Shown here piece after piece: positions 1-10,646 of a stretch of DNA of 64,000 nucleotides. Under the pieces are notes generated by a model. The model made no database searches. It had not been told where the DNA came from and was given only the letters and a program-made list of their open reading frames with translations. The DNA lies in contig CM044877.1 of assembly GCA_024500155.1 (NCBI GenBank), positions 24,322,001 through 24,386,000 on the forward strand. Direction: 5' to 3'. Origin of the DNA: Chenopodium formosanum (taxonomy: Eukaryota; Streptophyta; Magnoliopsida; Caryophyllales; Amaranthaceae). The translations under genes and the position numbers were made by a program. Within the stretch, counting starts at the first letter, position 1. Each line of letters opens with the position of its first letter.

Positions 1-317
1 GCAAAGAGCTGAGAAGTGGTAAATTCCCGAGCACTTAGATAAATCATATTTATTTTCTTGTTTAAAGGAACCTTAATTAATTAATTAGTGTTGTTTGATC
101 ACCTTAAAAGGACTAATTAATTAATTCCATATAGCATCTTGCGTTAAATATATAAAGATTAGAATTGGATAAATAATTGTTGGTTGATCACTTAAGCCAA
201 GGCGAATATTGTTTATTTTCTTGTTCTTTTCACGAAATTAATTAAATAAAGAATAACGACGTTGCAATGTAATTCCTATGGGAATTAATGTGTGTAAATA
301 AAATCAACTAACTTATT
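1..317. other. AT-rich stretch without a recognised gene
   Basis: The sequence is AT-rich with several TTAATTAATTAA-like tracts. I see no open frame with family resemblance, no RNA gene and no clear transposon end. It is the left flank of the CACTA element that follows. Confidence 0.5.
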
Positions 318-949
318 CACTACAAGAAAAATGTCTTTTCGTAGCGATTATTTCGTAGCGATTGTACATTCGCTACAATATGCAAGTATGTTTGTGAAAT
401 AATTAAGGAAGTCGTATCATTTTACAATCGTCATGGTTTTCCCATATAAAATCAATAATGTAAACATAATAATACATATCTACACTATTTTTCCACATTT
501 ATATAATTTTGAGAAATCGTATCATTTACAATCGCCACTAAATCCTAAAAATTGATACGAAAAGCCTTTTCAACACAAGAAATATAAATATTGTTTGACA
601 AAGAATACATATAATATGTCATATATAAATTATTGGTGAAACATTTAATATAAGAGTTTGAGGTTGCATGTTCAAATCTTGTGAAGATCATACGCATGTT
701 TTTTTTTTGAAGAAAATGAGTTAAACAATTATAGCGATTGTAATCGCTATAATAATCACCACGATTGGATGTAGTTTTTTGGATCGATTATTGAGGCCAA
801 CCCCAGCGATATTGAAAACCGCTACTAAAAGCTAAGGTAACAGGGGATATTGTATCGAATGACCATTCGTTGGGAAAGCTTTTTGTTGCAATTACAATCG
901 ATACTACAGGTTAAAATAATCGCTACGAAAAGGTTATTTTCTTGTAGTG
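318..949. mobile_element. Non-autonomous CACTA (En/Spm-like) element, 632 bp
   Basis: The left end reads CACTACAAGAAAAATGTCTT and the right end is its inverse (TTTTCTTGTAGTG). Both continue into an inverted TTTTCGTAGCGATT block. The element is flanked by a perfect 3-bp duplication ATT (315-317 and 950-952), as expected for CACTA transposons. Internally, short motifs such as TAGCGATTGTA and ATCGCTAC recur in both orientations near both ends, like the subterminal repeats bound by transposase in this superfamily. There is no transposase frame, so it could move only with an enzyme supplied elsewhere. A weak tRNA-like B box near 660-680 may be a captured SINE remnant. Confidence 0.88.
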
Positions 950-1708
950 ATTTTTAGGTATCGCGTTGCATATATTGTTTGGTGATGAAATTGCATAAAA
1001 GGAAGACCTAGTAGAGGCCATACTAGGGCTAGAATAGCGATTCCTCCCTAAAAGGAACGTTATTTTAGTACCCTCGCTCCTGAACTCATTTCTGGTTTAT
1101 GAAGACCAATTTGGGCATGGGTATGTAAACTTACGATTCGTGCTAATTATTCCATGAACTCCACATGGAAGAAAGGCATGAACGATGTTTATGAGTTTTC
1201 CTAAAACTCATTGGGGACTCCTACTTGTTTCTACAAAAAAACGTGATGAGAGTATCATTTTTAATTCAAAGTCTCTCAAACAGTCAGGAATTCAAATCCT
1301 AATACACCCTAACAAGGGTAAAGTACTAGGCTTTTAATAAGAAGGAAGGACCCCATACGATGGGATCACCCTCCTTACAAAACCCTACCACACCAAGTAA
1401 ATTAGAGCTGCTAAAAAAAAAATTCAAGTCAGCGAGTACCCGACTCTCTCACAATACGACCCATGACCCGACCTGAAAATCTACTAAATTCCCGAGTCGT
1501 GTACCTGACCTGCTTATTCTTAAAAAATTTAAAAAAATACCTGACTAAATCAGCAAGCCAGGTCATCGAGACAGCAGGTCGGGTCAGGCGGGTAGGGTAT
1601 TTTTGAACACCCCTAATCACCGGCCTTTTCAAAACTTTAGTGTTAATAATCGAATTTTTATTTCACAACCTTGCGTTAATTTATTTCAATGTAGGGTTTA
1701 TATGTATA
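950..1708. other. Unclassified interspersed sequence
   Basis: I find no gene here. The stretch 1000-1390 has moderate GC and looks like a decayed LTR-retrotransposon piece. The stretch 1430-1620 is rich in the alternating motifs GGGTCAGG and CGACCTG often seen in dispersed plant repeats. No ends or target duplications could be fixed, so no family is assigned. Confidence 0.4.
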
Positions 1709-3069
1709 TTCCTACCTTATAAAAAGTGGGAGAATACTCTTATGAATAGTGTGAACACTAATATACCTTAAAAAAGTTAATTGACATATTTACCACCAAT
1801 TAAAATTAATTGGATGCATTTAAGTATTTAATCTTTCGTATTTTTTTCCTTTAGTGGGAGAATACTCTTATGAATAGTGTGAAGACTATTATACCCTTAA
1901 AAATGTTAATTGACATATTTATCCCCAATTAAAATTAATTTGATGCATTTAAGTAATTAACCTTTCGTATTTTTGTCCTCTATTTCTTTTGTTTATCTTT
2001 CTTCTTATCATTCCACCAAAAAGGCCAAAACTCCTCATTTCTCAATTTCCTCTTTTAATTTCTCACGAACTCCATTTATGATTGTTGGAAAATACTGCTA
2101 ACATGTCAGTTTTCACTCCGGTACCCCCGGTCACTACCCACCACCGCGATAATTCTATATGGATGATGACCCTGCTGGTTATTTTTTTAAAATAAAGGAA
2201 ATGTAAAGTTTGTGCAATCTATATGTTTTTGTTATACGAAGAGGTGAATAAGCTAAGCATGCTATTCGATAACGCATGTATTCGGTTAGAGTTAGGGACA
2301 GCTCAAGATTAGTGGAGTTGACGGTTGAATGCAATAATGGTACCTTCGTAGTAGTGGAGTGTAATTGCTTGGATACCATTTAAAAAAAAGGTAATACTTT
2401 TGATGTAATATCTTTTAGTTGTGTTTATAGGGGAGTCAAACAAATTAAAGCAACTCTTTTGATGAGTCTTCTACGGAATGTTAAGGTTATGTCTCACATA
2501 TGAGGTACTATAGTTTTATGCTTTTGATTAATAGGCTATTTGAAGATGTATTTTGCTTTAGTTACTGTGTCATTGTCTCGATTTTTATCCTAGGAAAAAT
2601 CTTATAGTTTATGATTATAGGAAAGAGTTAAGATGTAATCATACATCATCATTTAAATACTCGTAGCTCATAAATGCTATCTCCTCCATTATATGGCCCA
2701 AAGACTATCTAATTGCAGGGAAATATACTAATTTACATAGCCTTTTGTGCCAGGGTGTTCAATAAGGGTTTTGTCTTCTCCATAACACTTCTATTGTAGT
2801 TATAGAATGATGCAATAGCTTTGATTGCCTTTTTTATATAGTAATACGTATATTGGCGAGTTATAATATATATGATCATTTTCAAAATAAATAATCATAA
2901 CACAAAACAAGTTTCTACAATTAAATAAATTATGATACAATCTCTTATTGATCGACCTAAGACAAATATAATTCAACAACAAATCAAGTATGTAAACTTT
3001 GAGATTCGAATTTATAACTCCCTTACGATGGCTAGTTGTATCGCGCCCATTGCGCGTAGGCTTCCCTAG
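1709..3069 (+). mobile_element. Helitron-like element, copy A
   Basis: This segment is homologous over its whole length to 49202-51678, and the similarity stops abruptly at the same two points in both copies. The 5' end in copy B is TCCCTACCTTATAAAA after an A. The 3' end in both is TTCCCTAG, preceded by a GC-rich hairpin (CGCGC...GCGCG here). This matches the Helitron rule of 5'-TC, 3'-CTRR and a hairpin just before the end. In copy A the 5' TC has become TT and the base after CTAG is C rather than T. No Rep/helicase gene is present, so it is non-autonomous. Copy A lacks the hAT and LINE insertions found in copy B. Confidence 0.6.
1725..1980. repeat. Direct tandem duplication, period 128 bp
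   Basis: Two adjacent units each begin AGTGGGAGAATACTC and run through GACATATTTA and AATTAAAATTAATTTGATGC. The duplication lies at the 5' end of Helitron copy A. Copy B has a single unit, so it arose in copy A after the two insertions separated. Confidence 0.85.
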
Positions 3070-3071
3070 CA

Positions 3072-3074
<3 letters not shown>

Positions 3075-3123
<49 letters not shown>
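3075..3123. repeat. (AT)n microsatellite
   Basis: An uninterrupted AT dinucleotide run directly follows the 3' end of Helitron copy A. Confidence 0.95.
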
Positions 3124-3126
<3 letters not shown>

Positions 3127-3319
3127 TTGATTATTGAACTGTTAAATTAAGTAGTTTATACCAATGCCAGAATATAGGTTTACTTTAATTTTGCTATTCA
3201 TATTCTTAATCTAAAATAGGCTGCTTTCAAGAAGAGATGATAATAATTACTTTACTCGTATGTAAGTAGGAAAACACAATATAAATTATTGATTAAAATA
3301 AGGGTAATCTATATATATA

Positions 3320-3497
3320 GAGCTTGTTCTCTTCAGCTTATTTTCAGTTCAGCTCCAATACGTTCAGTTCAGTTCCTTTAGTTCTTAATTTCCTTCACTC
3401 ATAAAATATTCAGTTCATTTTATTTATAATCCAATAAGTTCAATCTAGTTATTTTCATTTCAGCTCAGTTCAGTTAATTCAATCAAAACAAACCCGT
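3320..3497. mobile_element. MITE candidate with CAGTTCAG repeats
   Basis: The segment starts GAGCTTGTTCTCTTCAGCTT and ends AATCAAAACAAACCC, which gives an imperfect terminal inverted repeat. The interior is built from TTCAGTTCAG-like words. The same words and a similar terminus occur in the better-bounded MITE at 12711-13060, so the two are probably related Harbinger-type MITEs. The exact ends and target duplication are not resolved here. Confidence 0.45.
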
Positions 3498-4272
3498 AGT
3501 ATTAAGTTGAGAATTTATCAACAATTCACGCGTAATGTAATAAATGTTTATTTATTGTTAATTCTTTCCATTTTAGCTTCTTATTATAATTATATGTATA
3601 CCTTATACTTTTTTTTTCCTTAAAATAATACTACACACAATAAGGTAATGGATAATGGTAAACCATATGACAACAATACACGCACGTAGAAAAACATTCC
3701 ATTATAGGTACCACACAATCTCCTACACATACTCATTCCATCGGGATTTGATTATCACATTACTAGATGCAACTACTTTAACACAAATGTTTTAAAAAAT
3801 CCGGTTTACATTAAATTGTGAACGGCGGATGGCGGCAACAAATAGAAAATAACTTTGTTACCAATTTCATTCATACGTCACACATTTCATTTCTTCTCTC
3901 TTCTTCTTTTTTCTCTCTCTTCCTCATAATTTACTTTCTCTCTCTTCCTCAATTTTCTCACTCTTCCATTTTGACTTGGTTTTCTTCAATATTTTGTGAT
4001 TTGATCTGTTTTGCTTCAATTTTTAGTGCTTTGATCTGATTTTCTACCTTCTTTTTCACTTGCGAACTTGTTTCTCGCTAATTTCAGGTTTGTTACTTAA
4101 TTTTTTGTGCATTTTTGTAAGTTTTTAGTGGATTTGATTCGATTTTTAGGTTTTTTTAATTTTGTTCTTCTACTCTTTTGTAGTGCTTATTTACTTTTAA
4201 TTTCTGCAATGGTGAAGAAGAAGAGTAAAAATTTGGAGTTATAGTTAGATGATGTTGATCTCAATGTAGGTT
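3498..4272. other. Non-coding, pyrimidine-rich stretch
   Basis: The region contains a long CT-rich tract (about 3890-4080), then TTTCAGGTTTGTTAC and an ATG followed by only eleven codons (4209-4241). It resembles a plant 5' leader with an intron boundary, but no continuing coding exon can be seen. It runs into the minisatellite. Confidence 0.4.
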
Positions 4273-4782
4273 GGGTCACTTTTGTGAGAATTTAGGTTAT
4301 TTTTGAAAAAAAAAAAAAAAAAAAACTAATGAGATTTATGGAAATTTTATGTGAAGATATTGGTCACTTTTGTGAAAAAAAAAGTTACTTTTGTGAAAAT
4401 ATGAGTCACTTTTGTGAAAAAAAGGGGTCACATTTGTGAAAAAAAGGGGTCACTTTTGTGAAAAAAAGGGTCACTTTTGTAAAAAAAAAGGTCACTTTTC
4501 TAAAAATATGAGTTACTTTTGCTAAAAAAGGGTCACTTTTATAACAAAAAATGGTCACTTTTTGTAAAAAAAAGGGTCACTTTTGTGAAAAAAAAAAGTT
4601 ACTTTTGTGAAAATATGAGTCACTTTTGTGAAAAAAAGGGGTTACGTTTGTGAAAAAAAGGGGTCACTTTTGTGAAAAAATGGTCACTTTTGTAAAAAAA
4701 AAAGTCACTTTTCTAAAAATATGAGTTACTTTTGTTAAAAAAGGGTCACTTTTATAACAAAAAAGGGTCACTTTAATGAAAA
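4273..4782. repeat. Minisatellite, unit about 20-21 bp, higher-order period about 215 bp
   Basis: About two dozen variants of GGTCACTTTTGTGAAAAAAA follow each other head to tail. Variants ending in AAATATGA and TTATAACAAA recur in the same order about 215 bp apart (from about 4384 and about 4600). A block of roughly ten units was therefore itself duplicated. There is no coding capacity. Confidence 0.9.
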
Positions 4783-4953
4783 TATTACTGTTCACATGCG
4801 CAAAATGTCGATGTACAATAAAATTATTGTAAACCAGGGGCATGCAAAAGTTTTTGCTACTTTAATTAGATAGAGGGAGTATGTGTATAGTAGTAGACTA
4901 GTAGTAGCTTATTTATTTCAGCAACATATTTCATGATCGACCGGCAAGTGGCT

Positions 4954-5292
4954 CTAATGGCAAGTGCCAAAAGCATAGCCGTCACAACTTAAGCCGGGGC
5001 AACACGGGTCCATCAAACCGCAGGAAATTCCAGCGGCTGGGCACGCACCGCAAAGGATAAGCGCGCCACCAGGAGCCACAGGGATAGTTTTGCAAGTGTT
5101 ACCCCAGCAGCAGTCCTACTCACGACCGTTGTCGCACCGTTGGCCATTTGGAATGCAACCAATTTGATGGGTTGCGATTTCTTGAAGCAGGATGTTGGAA
5201 ATACCGCGAAATCCATCAGAAAGTTCAGTAGTAGCCAAAGCAGCGGATACCATCACTAGGGTAAGCAGCAAGAGACGCACAAAGCTCACCAT
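4954..5292 (-). pseudogene. Secreted double-knottin (cystine-knot) peptide gene with one internal stop
   Basis: The start at 5292 gives a classic secretion signal (MVSFVRLLLLTLVMVSAALA), then an acidic linker, then two cysteine-knot modules. Module 1 has spacing C-x6-C-x7-CC-x4-C-x13-C; module 2 has C-x6-C-x5-CC-x4-C-x7-C. The full frame is 113 codons including a stop at 4954. A single in-frame TAG at 5116-5118 falls between Cys2 and the CC pair of module 1, so the current frame would yield only the signal peptide and a truncated module. Everything after the stop stays in frame with all cysteines kept, so the mutation looks recent or is read through. Plant knottins of this size act outside the cell as antimicrobial peptides or enzyme inhibitors; which applies here cannot be told. 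A TATA box lies about 85 bp upstream and Copia-A has inserted into it. Confidence 0.75.
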
Positions 5293-5375
5293 TTCTTCTG
5301 CTAGTATTTTTTGAATAAGAAAATGTTTTCTAGAGCATTGAACGATGTGATGCACTTAAGCTTAGATAATCTTCG

Positions 5376-5383
5376 TTTTATAA
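5376..5383 (-). promoter_or_regulatory. TATA box of the knottin gene, split by the Copia-A target duplication
   Basis: On the minus strand the sequence reads TTATAAAACG, 84-91 bases before the knottin ATG, a normal distance for a plant TATA box. The five bases TATAA (5379-5383) are the target-site duplication of Copia-A, repeated at 11435-11439. The box is still present next to the gene, but its natural upstream promoter now lies beyond 11440. Confidence 0.6.
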
Positions 5384-6192
5384 TGTTATACTAATAAGCA
5401 ATAAAATAGAATTAACTTATCTCTTGATGCGTGAACCAAACTGACAATAGCCGCGTCGTGGAGAACCACTGACCTAAAAGACGATTCCGCGCTACCTCCC
5501 GGTGCAGTAGACAGATGCGGTCGCCCTCCAGGATAAGCACGGCGCCGGAGTTTATGTGCACTCACAAACCCGACTGGAACTCATACTTGCCCAGAAAACA
5601 GAATAGAAGAATCTCGTGTTTAGATAATTTTAGAGAAGAGAGAAGACTGATTGTGTTGTGTGTTTAGAATGAGAAAAACCACCGAGTATTTATAGGCTGA
5701 AAAGGAAAAACGGGAAGCATAAAAGGTGGGAAGAATCTGGCCAAGAAAATGACCAGATTAATTTGGTCAGTCAACAACCGAGGCAAGAAACAAGGAATTA
5801 ATCAGTCAGCTACAATCAAGGAATTAATGACTGAATTAATTCCGACAGTCAGAAAAGAATAATCCCAACAGACAAAAAGGAATATTCTGTTTAACAAAGA
5901 AAGGGAAATAAAATTTCTCCAAAAAGATAACAAGGACCCACGCCCGCGCATTGCATTCCCCAAGACCCGAGGCTCGAGGCCCGAGCCCGACCCAACCCGA
6001 CCCGGCTTGGCTCGGCGCGCGCGCGCGCGCGTGTGTGGAGTAACACACACCTCCAACTCACTCAACTAAGTAGTGATAAAGCACTACAATATAAAAACAA
6101 GTAAACACCTCACTCCCCAATCAGTGTGGGACTTTTTCTCCTCAATTGTTTTTTTCTCTATCACTTTGTTTTTCTATCAAGAACTTCCAACA
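5384..6192 (-). repeat. 3' LTR of Copia-A (809 bp)
   Basis: It begins TGTTATACTAATAAGC and ends AACTTCCAACA on the plus strand. A minus-strand TATA box (TATAAATA) lies at 5687-5694. A (CG)n run near 6016-6030 and a GC-rich block contrast with the AT-rich remainder. It differs from the 5' LTR by substitutions and a few small indels. Confidence 0.92.
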
Positions 6193-6747
6193 ATCCCCCA
6201 CAGGTTCAAAGATATGAAAAAGAGAGAAAGGAAAAATGAATTATGGGCAAAACAAAACAATTGCATAAGTGTCAATGTCTCGCGACTTGAATTAACACAT
6301 AGTGGACATCAAGCTATGATCCCTCACCTACCAAGTGACCTTCGTCTTGAACTCAATAGGGAGTTAGGGACCTGTCACTTTGAGCCACGCAATTGAACAT
6401 GTATAATATTCTGAAATTCCGCGAATAAAGGTGACGCATTATACTGGCCATACGTCCAGCCTAGATGCTCATAGGTGCTCTAGAGTATAAGCCCACGAAA
6501 TACTCATAGGAAGCGGCCACACTTCCACACCTAAGTAGGTGAACTCCATCAAGTCTGAGCTACAACACACCTCCAAAAATATGGATATGGGTTCATTAAG
6601 AGCCGTATGTTCAACCTCCTTCTCATATGTAGCTAAGCACAAAACAAACATCTAGAGATGGACAAATAAAATAAAAATGTGCTTCCGAATTATTACATAA
6701 TGTTCCCCTTTGAACTCATAGTGAGTAGGAGTTCATTATTTCACAAT

Positions 6748-9700
6748 TCATACAACGGGCTTTAGCCCCATCTCTTCCGATGTTTCCAAAACTAGTTTTT
6801 TACATAGGCCTTTAGTTAACGGATCCGCAATGTTCTTTTCGGACTTAACATAGTCCAGTGATATCACCCCTTCAGACAACAAATTTCTGACGGCTTTATG
6901 CCTCAGACGGATGTGTCTCTTCTTCCCATTATAGGCATGGTTGTGTGCAACAGCAATAGCAGCTTGCGAATCACAATGAAGTGCAACTGAAGGAGCTGGC
7001 TTCCCCCACAGTGAAATATCTGCAAGCATGTTCCTCAACCATTCTGCCTCATGACCTGCCAATTCAAGAGCAATAAACTCAGATTCCATAGTAGACATAA
7101 CAGTATGGTTGAGGAAAGGATACGGCTCCACCCCCAAGGGTGAAGACATAGCCACTAGTGGAGTTAACTTCATCATTATCGGATACCCAGTTGGCATCAC
7201 AAAAACCCTCCAAAACTCCAGGAAATTTGGAGTAGTGCAAACCCCAATCCATAGTACCCTGAAGGTACCTAAGCAACCTCCTTAGAGAAATCCAATGATC
7301 ACTGCCTGGATTATGAGTGTACCTGCTCAACCTACTAACAGAATAAGCAATGTAAGGTCTAGTGTAGTTCATAAGAAACATAACACTACCAATAATTCTA
7401 GCATATTCAGACTGATTAAATAGATTACCATTATTTTTCTTTAGGTGGAAACTTGGGTCATAGGGAGTCTTAACTTGATCGACATTAAATGTGTCAAACT
7501 TTTTAAGAAGTTTTTCAACATAGTGTGACTGATTAAGACATATGCCATTTGGAGTCCTTTTGATTTTAACTCCCAAAATCACATCTGCCTCACCCATGTC
7601 TTTCATTTCAAAATTCGAACTCAAAAACTGTTTTGTCTCATTTACACGATCCAAGTTAGTCCCAAAAATCAACATATCATCCACATAAAGACAAATAATT
7701 ACACAACCATGACTATCATGCTTAAAATAAACACAAGAGTCACCTTCATTAGCATGAAAATCATTACCAGTCATAGTCTTATCGAATTTGTCATGCCATT
7801 GCTTTGGAGCTTGTTTAAGTCCATACAATGACTTGACTAACTTACAAACCTTTTCCTCTTGTCCTGGAACAACGAACCCTTCAGGTTGGACCATGTAAAT
7901 CTCCTCATCCAAGTCACCATTCAAAAATGCAGTTTTGACATCCATTTGATGAACAACAAGATCAAAAATGCAAGCAAGAGCAATTAAAGTCCTAATGGTT
8001 GCAATTTTAGTAACAGGGGAGTAAGTATCAAAATAATCAATGCCAAATTTTTGAGTAAAACCCCTTACCACTATCCTTGCCTTATACTTGTCTATGGATC
8101 CATCAACCTTTAACTTTTTTCAAAAGATCCATTTACAAGTAATGGGCTTACAACCTCTAGGAAGGTCAACCAATTCCCAAGTGTTATTATTCAGAATTGA
8201 TTGTAACTCACTATCAATTGCTTCTTTCCAAAAAACAGCATCAACTGACCTCATTGCCTCATCATAGGTTCTTGGATCATCTTCCAAAACAAAAATATGC
8301 ATAAAATCATCATCAATTAAAGAAGATTCAGATAAATAATAAGTAATAAAATCAGGACCAAAACTGTTTTCCTTTCTTGCCCTTTTGCTTCTCCTTGCCT
8401 CCAAAACAGAATCATCGTTAGTAATAGGAGCATTAGCAATAGGTAAACTAACAAAACTACTAGCATGCAATTCACTATCATTAGAAGGAGACATTTTCAA
8501 AGGAAAAAAGTTCTCAAAGAACTCAGCATCTCTTGCTTCAATGATATGACCACCTGCATAAGAGTTGTTAGCACCTTTAACAAAGAAACGATAAGTTGCA
8601 CTTTGATAAGCATAGGCAATAAAAATATCATCAACAGTTTTAGGACCAATTTTATCCCTCTTGAAACTAGGTATGCCTACTTTTGCTAGGCACCCCCACA
8701 CTTTCAAGTATTTCAAGTTTGGCACTCGACCCTTCCATATTTCGTATGGAGTCTTGTCAAGCTTCTTGTGAGGAACCCTGTTCAAAACATGACAAGCAGA
8801 AAGAATAGCCTCCCCCCACATGTTATTAGGAAGCCCAGAACTAATAAGCATAGAATTCATCATATTCTTTAAAGTTCTATTTTTCCTTTCAGCTATACCG
8901 TTTTGTTCGGGTGAATAGGGAGTCGTCGTCTCATGAACAATGCCAAGTTGCTCACAAAATGCCTTAAGAGTGTCAGGGCTGTACTCACCACCCCTGTCAC
9001 TCCTAACCCTCTTGATCTTTTTGTCCAACTGGTTTTCTACCTCAGCTTTATATTTGAGGAAAATTTCCTCAGCTTCGTCCTTAGACCTGAGAAGATAAAC
9101 CATGCAAAAACGTGAACAATCATCAACAAAAGTAATATAATACTTTTTACCCCTCTACTTTCGTGATTATTAAAATCACCTAAGTCACTATGAACAAGTT
9201 CTAGTTCTTCAGTCTGTCTATCTACTGATTTAAATGGCTTCTTAATAAATTTAGCTTCAACACAAACTTGACATTTCGAAAAATTAGTGTTAGAAAAACT
9301 TGGATCAAATTTAAGTGTTTAAGCCTTTTAACAGAATCAATATTAACGTGACCTAACCTAGCATGCCATAAATCAATAGACTCGGCAATATAAGCAGAAG
9401 AAGTACTAGCATTCTTATTCATAGTGTCAACTTTAACATCAAGAGTAAAAAGCCCCCCATTAAAAAATCCCTTCCCCACAAATTCCCCATTGCGAGTAAG
9501 AACTAATCTATCAGAATCAAAGGAGAGCTTCAGTCCAGCTTTCATGAGCAAACTGCTAGAAATTAAATTCCTGCGCATTTCTGGAACATGCAAAATATTA
9601 GTGAGAGTAAGCAATTTTCTAGAAGTGAGAGTGAGAACGATCTTCCCTTTGCCTTGGATAGAAGCAGAAGCTGAGTTGCCCATGAAGACATTTTCACCTT

Positions 9701-9854
9701 CAACCTTGTCATAGGTAGTGAACATGTCCTTGTTGGCGCAGTTGTGCCTGGTAGCTCCAGTGTCAACAATCCACTCAACAACATTACCTGTAAAGTTAGC
9801 TTCTAAAACAACAACAACAATAACGTCAGAATCCTCAATAAGATTTGCTTGACT
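6748..9854 (-). pseudogene. Copia-A pol: protease, integrase, reverse transcriptase, RNase H
   Basis: Reading from 9854 downward: protease motif DTGATRH (about 9770), GAG-pre-integrase LWHARLGH (about 9370), integrase core with SDRGGEY and SPEQNGIAERKNRT (about 9000-8880), and RT with QMDVKTAFLNGDLDEEIYM and the catalytic YVDD (about 7680). RNase H carries CDANW, STMESEFIAL and HCDSQAAI. The product would normally copy element RNA and insert the DNA. It is broken by a stop at 8120-8122 (probably CGA to TGA) and by frameshifts near 9310, 9150 and 7110, so no functional polyprotein is possible. Confidence 0.9.
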
Positions 9855-10631
9855 TTACCCATTCTTCTTCTTGACCCTGCAATCTTTAGCCCTGTGACCA
9901 GTTAAACCACACTCATAACAAATTCCCTTATTCCCATTAGGCTTAAGGTTACTGTTTTTGGCTTTGGACTGGTTGTTTGATTTGGGTTCAACAAGGTTGG
10001 CTTTGGCAGAAGAAGAGGAAGGAAAAATAGAAGGGGTTTTGTCTTTGATACGGTTTTCCTCCTCGATTTTGCGGTGGGCAGCAAGTTCCTCTAGGGTTAG
10101 GTCTTTCTTTTTGTGCATGAGTTGGTTACGAAAATCCTTCCAAGAAGGAGGGAGTTTCTCAATCAGAACAATAGCAAGGGTAGTATCACAAATAGACAGA
10201 CCTTCAGCAGCCATATTAATACAAACACTCTCATAAGCATGAATCTAATCAATAATAGGCTTATCATCAACAACTTGAAAACTTAACCACTTACTAACAC
10301 AATAACGTTTGGTACCAGCATCATCAGTTCCATATTTTTTCTCTAAAGCATCCCAAATATCCTTAGCATGATAAAAACTCATATAAATATCCAACATACT
10401 ATTCGACATATAATGCAACAACATGTCCTTACAGGTTCTATCATCCTTATCAAACTTAACATCACTTTCAGACAAATTATCCTTATCATCAGGTTCAACA
10501 ATATCATCAAGAACATATGCAACACCAATTTGCTCCAAATAAAAACGCATCCTAACAGCCCAACGTTTATAATTCTTTCCATCAAGAGGTTCAAACTTAG
10601 ACATATCAGGAATCAGAAACTTGGAAGCCAT
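9855..10631 (-). pseudogene. Copia-A gag
   Basis: The frame starts MASKFLIPDMSKFEPLDGKN and shows the usual Copia gag layout: an N-terminal GKNYKRW motif, a helical capsid part, then the nucleocapsid zinc knuckle CYECGLTGHRAKDC near 9880-9925. It is interrupted by an in-frame TAG at 10242-10244 (normally Gln) and ends in TAA at 9855-9857. The reading frame runs on into the protease, so gag and pol were one frame. The ATG lies only about 15 bases after the LTR. Confidence 0.88.
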
Positions 10632-10644
10632 AATCGTCTTTTAG
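10632..10644 (-). promoter_or_regulatory. Primer-binding position of Copia-A, complementary to its own LTR
   Basis: On the sense (minus) strand the bases two nucleotides after the 5' LTR read CTAAAAGACGATT. The sense strand of the LTR itself contains the exact reverse complement AATCGTCTTTTAG (right LTR 10737-10749; left LTR 5474-5486). No tRNA-complementary TGG... site is seen here. The arrangement is formally that of a self-primed element such as Tf1, but the complementary stretch lies about 180 bases after the predicted cap site rather than at the RNA 5' end. Confidence 0.4.
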
Positions 10645-10646
10645 AT

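Noticed and set aside
640..700. SINE inside the first CACTA element
   Set aside because: A GTTCAAATC B-box-like word and a possible A-box exist, but the A-box is too degenerate and no tail or target duplication is clear.
1000..1620. Gypsy LTR or gene fragment
   Set aside because: Some phrases look retrotransposon-like, but no termini, primer site or domain could be fixed.
4783..4890. Stowaway terminus (GAGGGAGTA near 4873)
   Set aside because: No matching left terminus with a TA duplication was found within a plausible distance.
6073..6396. 107-codon plus-strand open frame at the Copia-A 3' LTR border
   Set aside because: It spans the LTR edge and polypurine tract in the antisense direction and has no similarity, so it is a chance frame.
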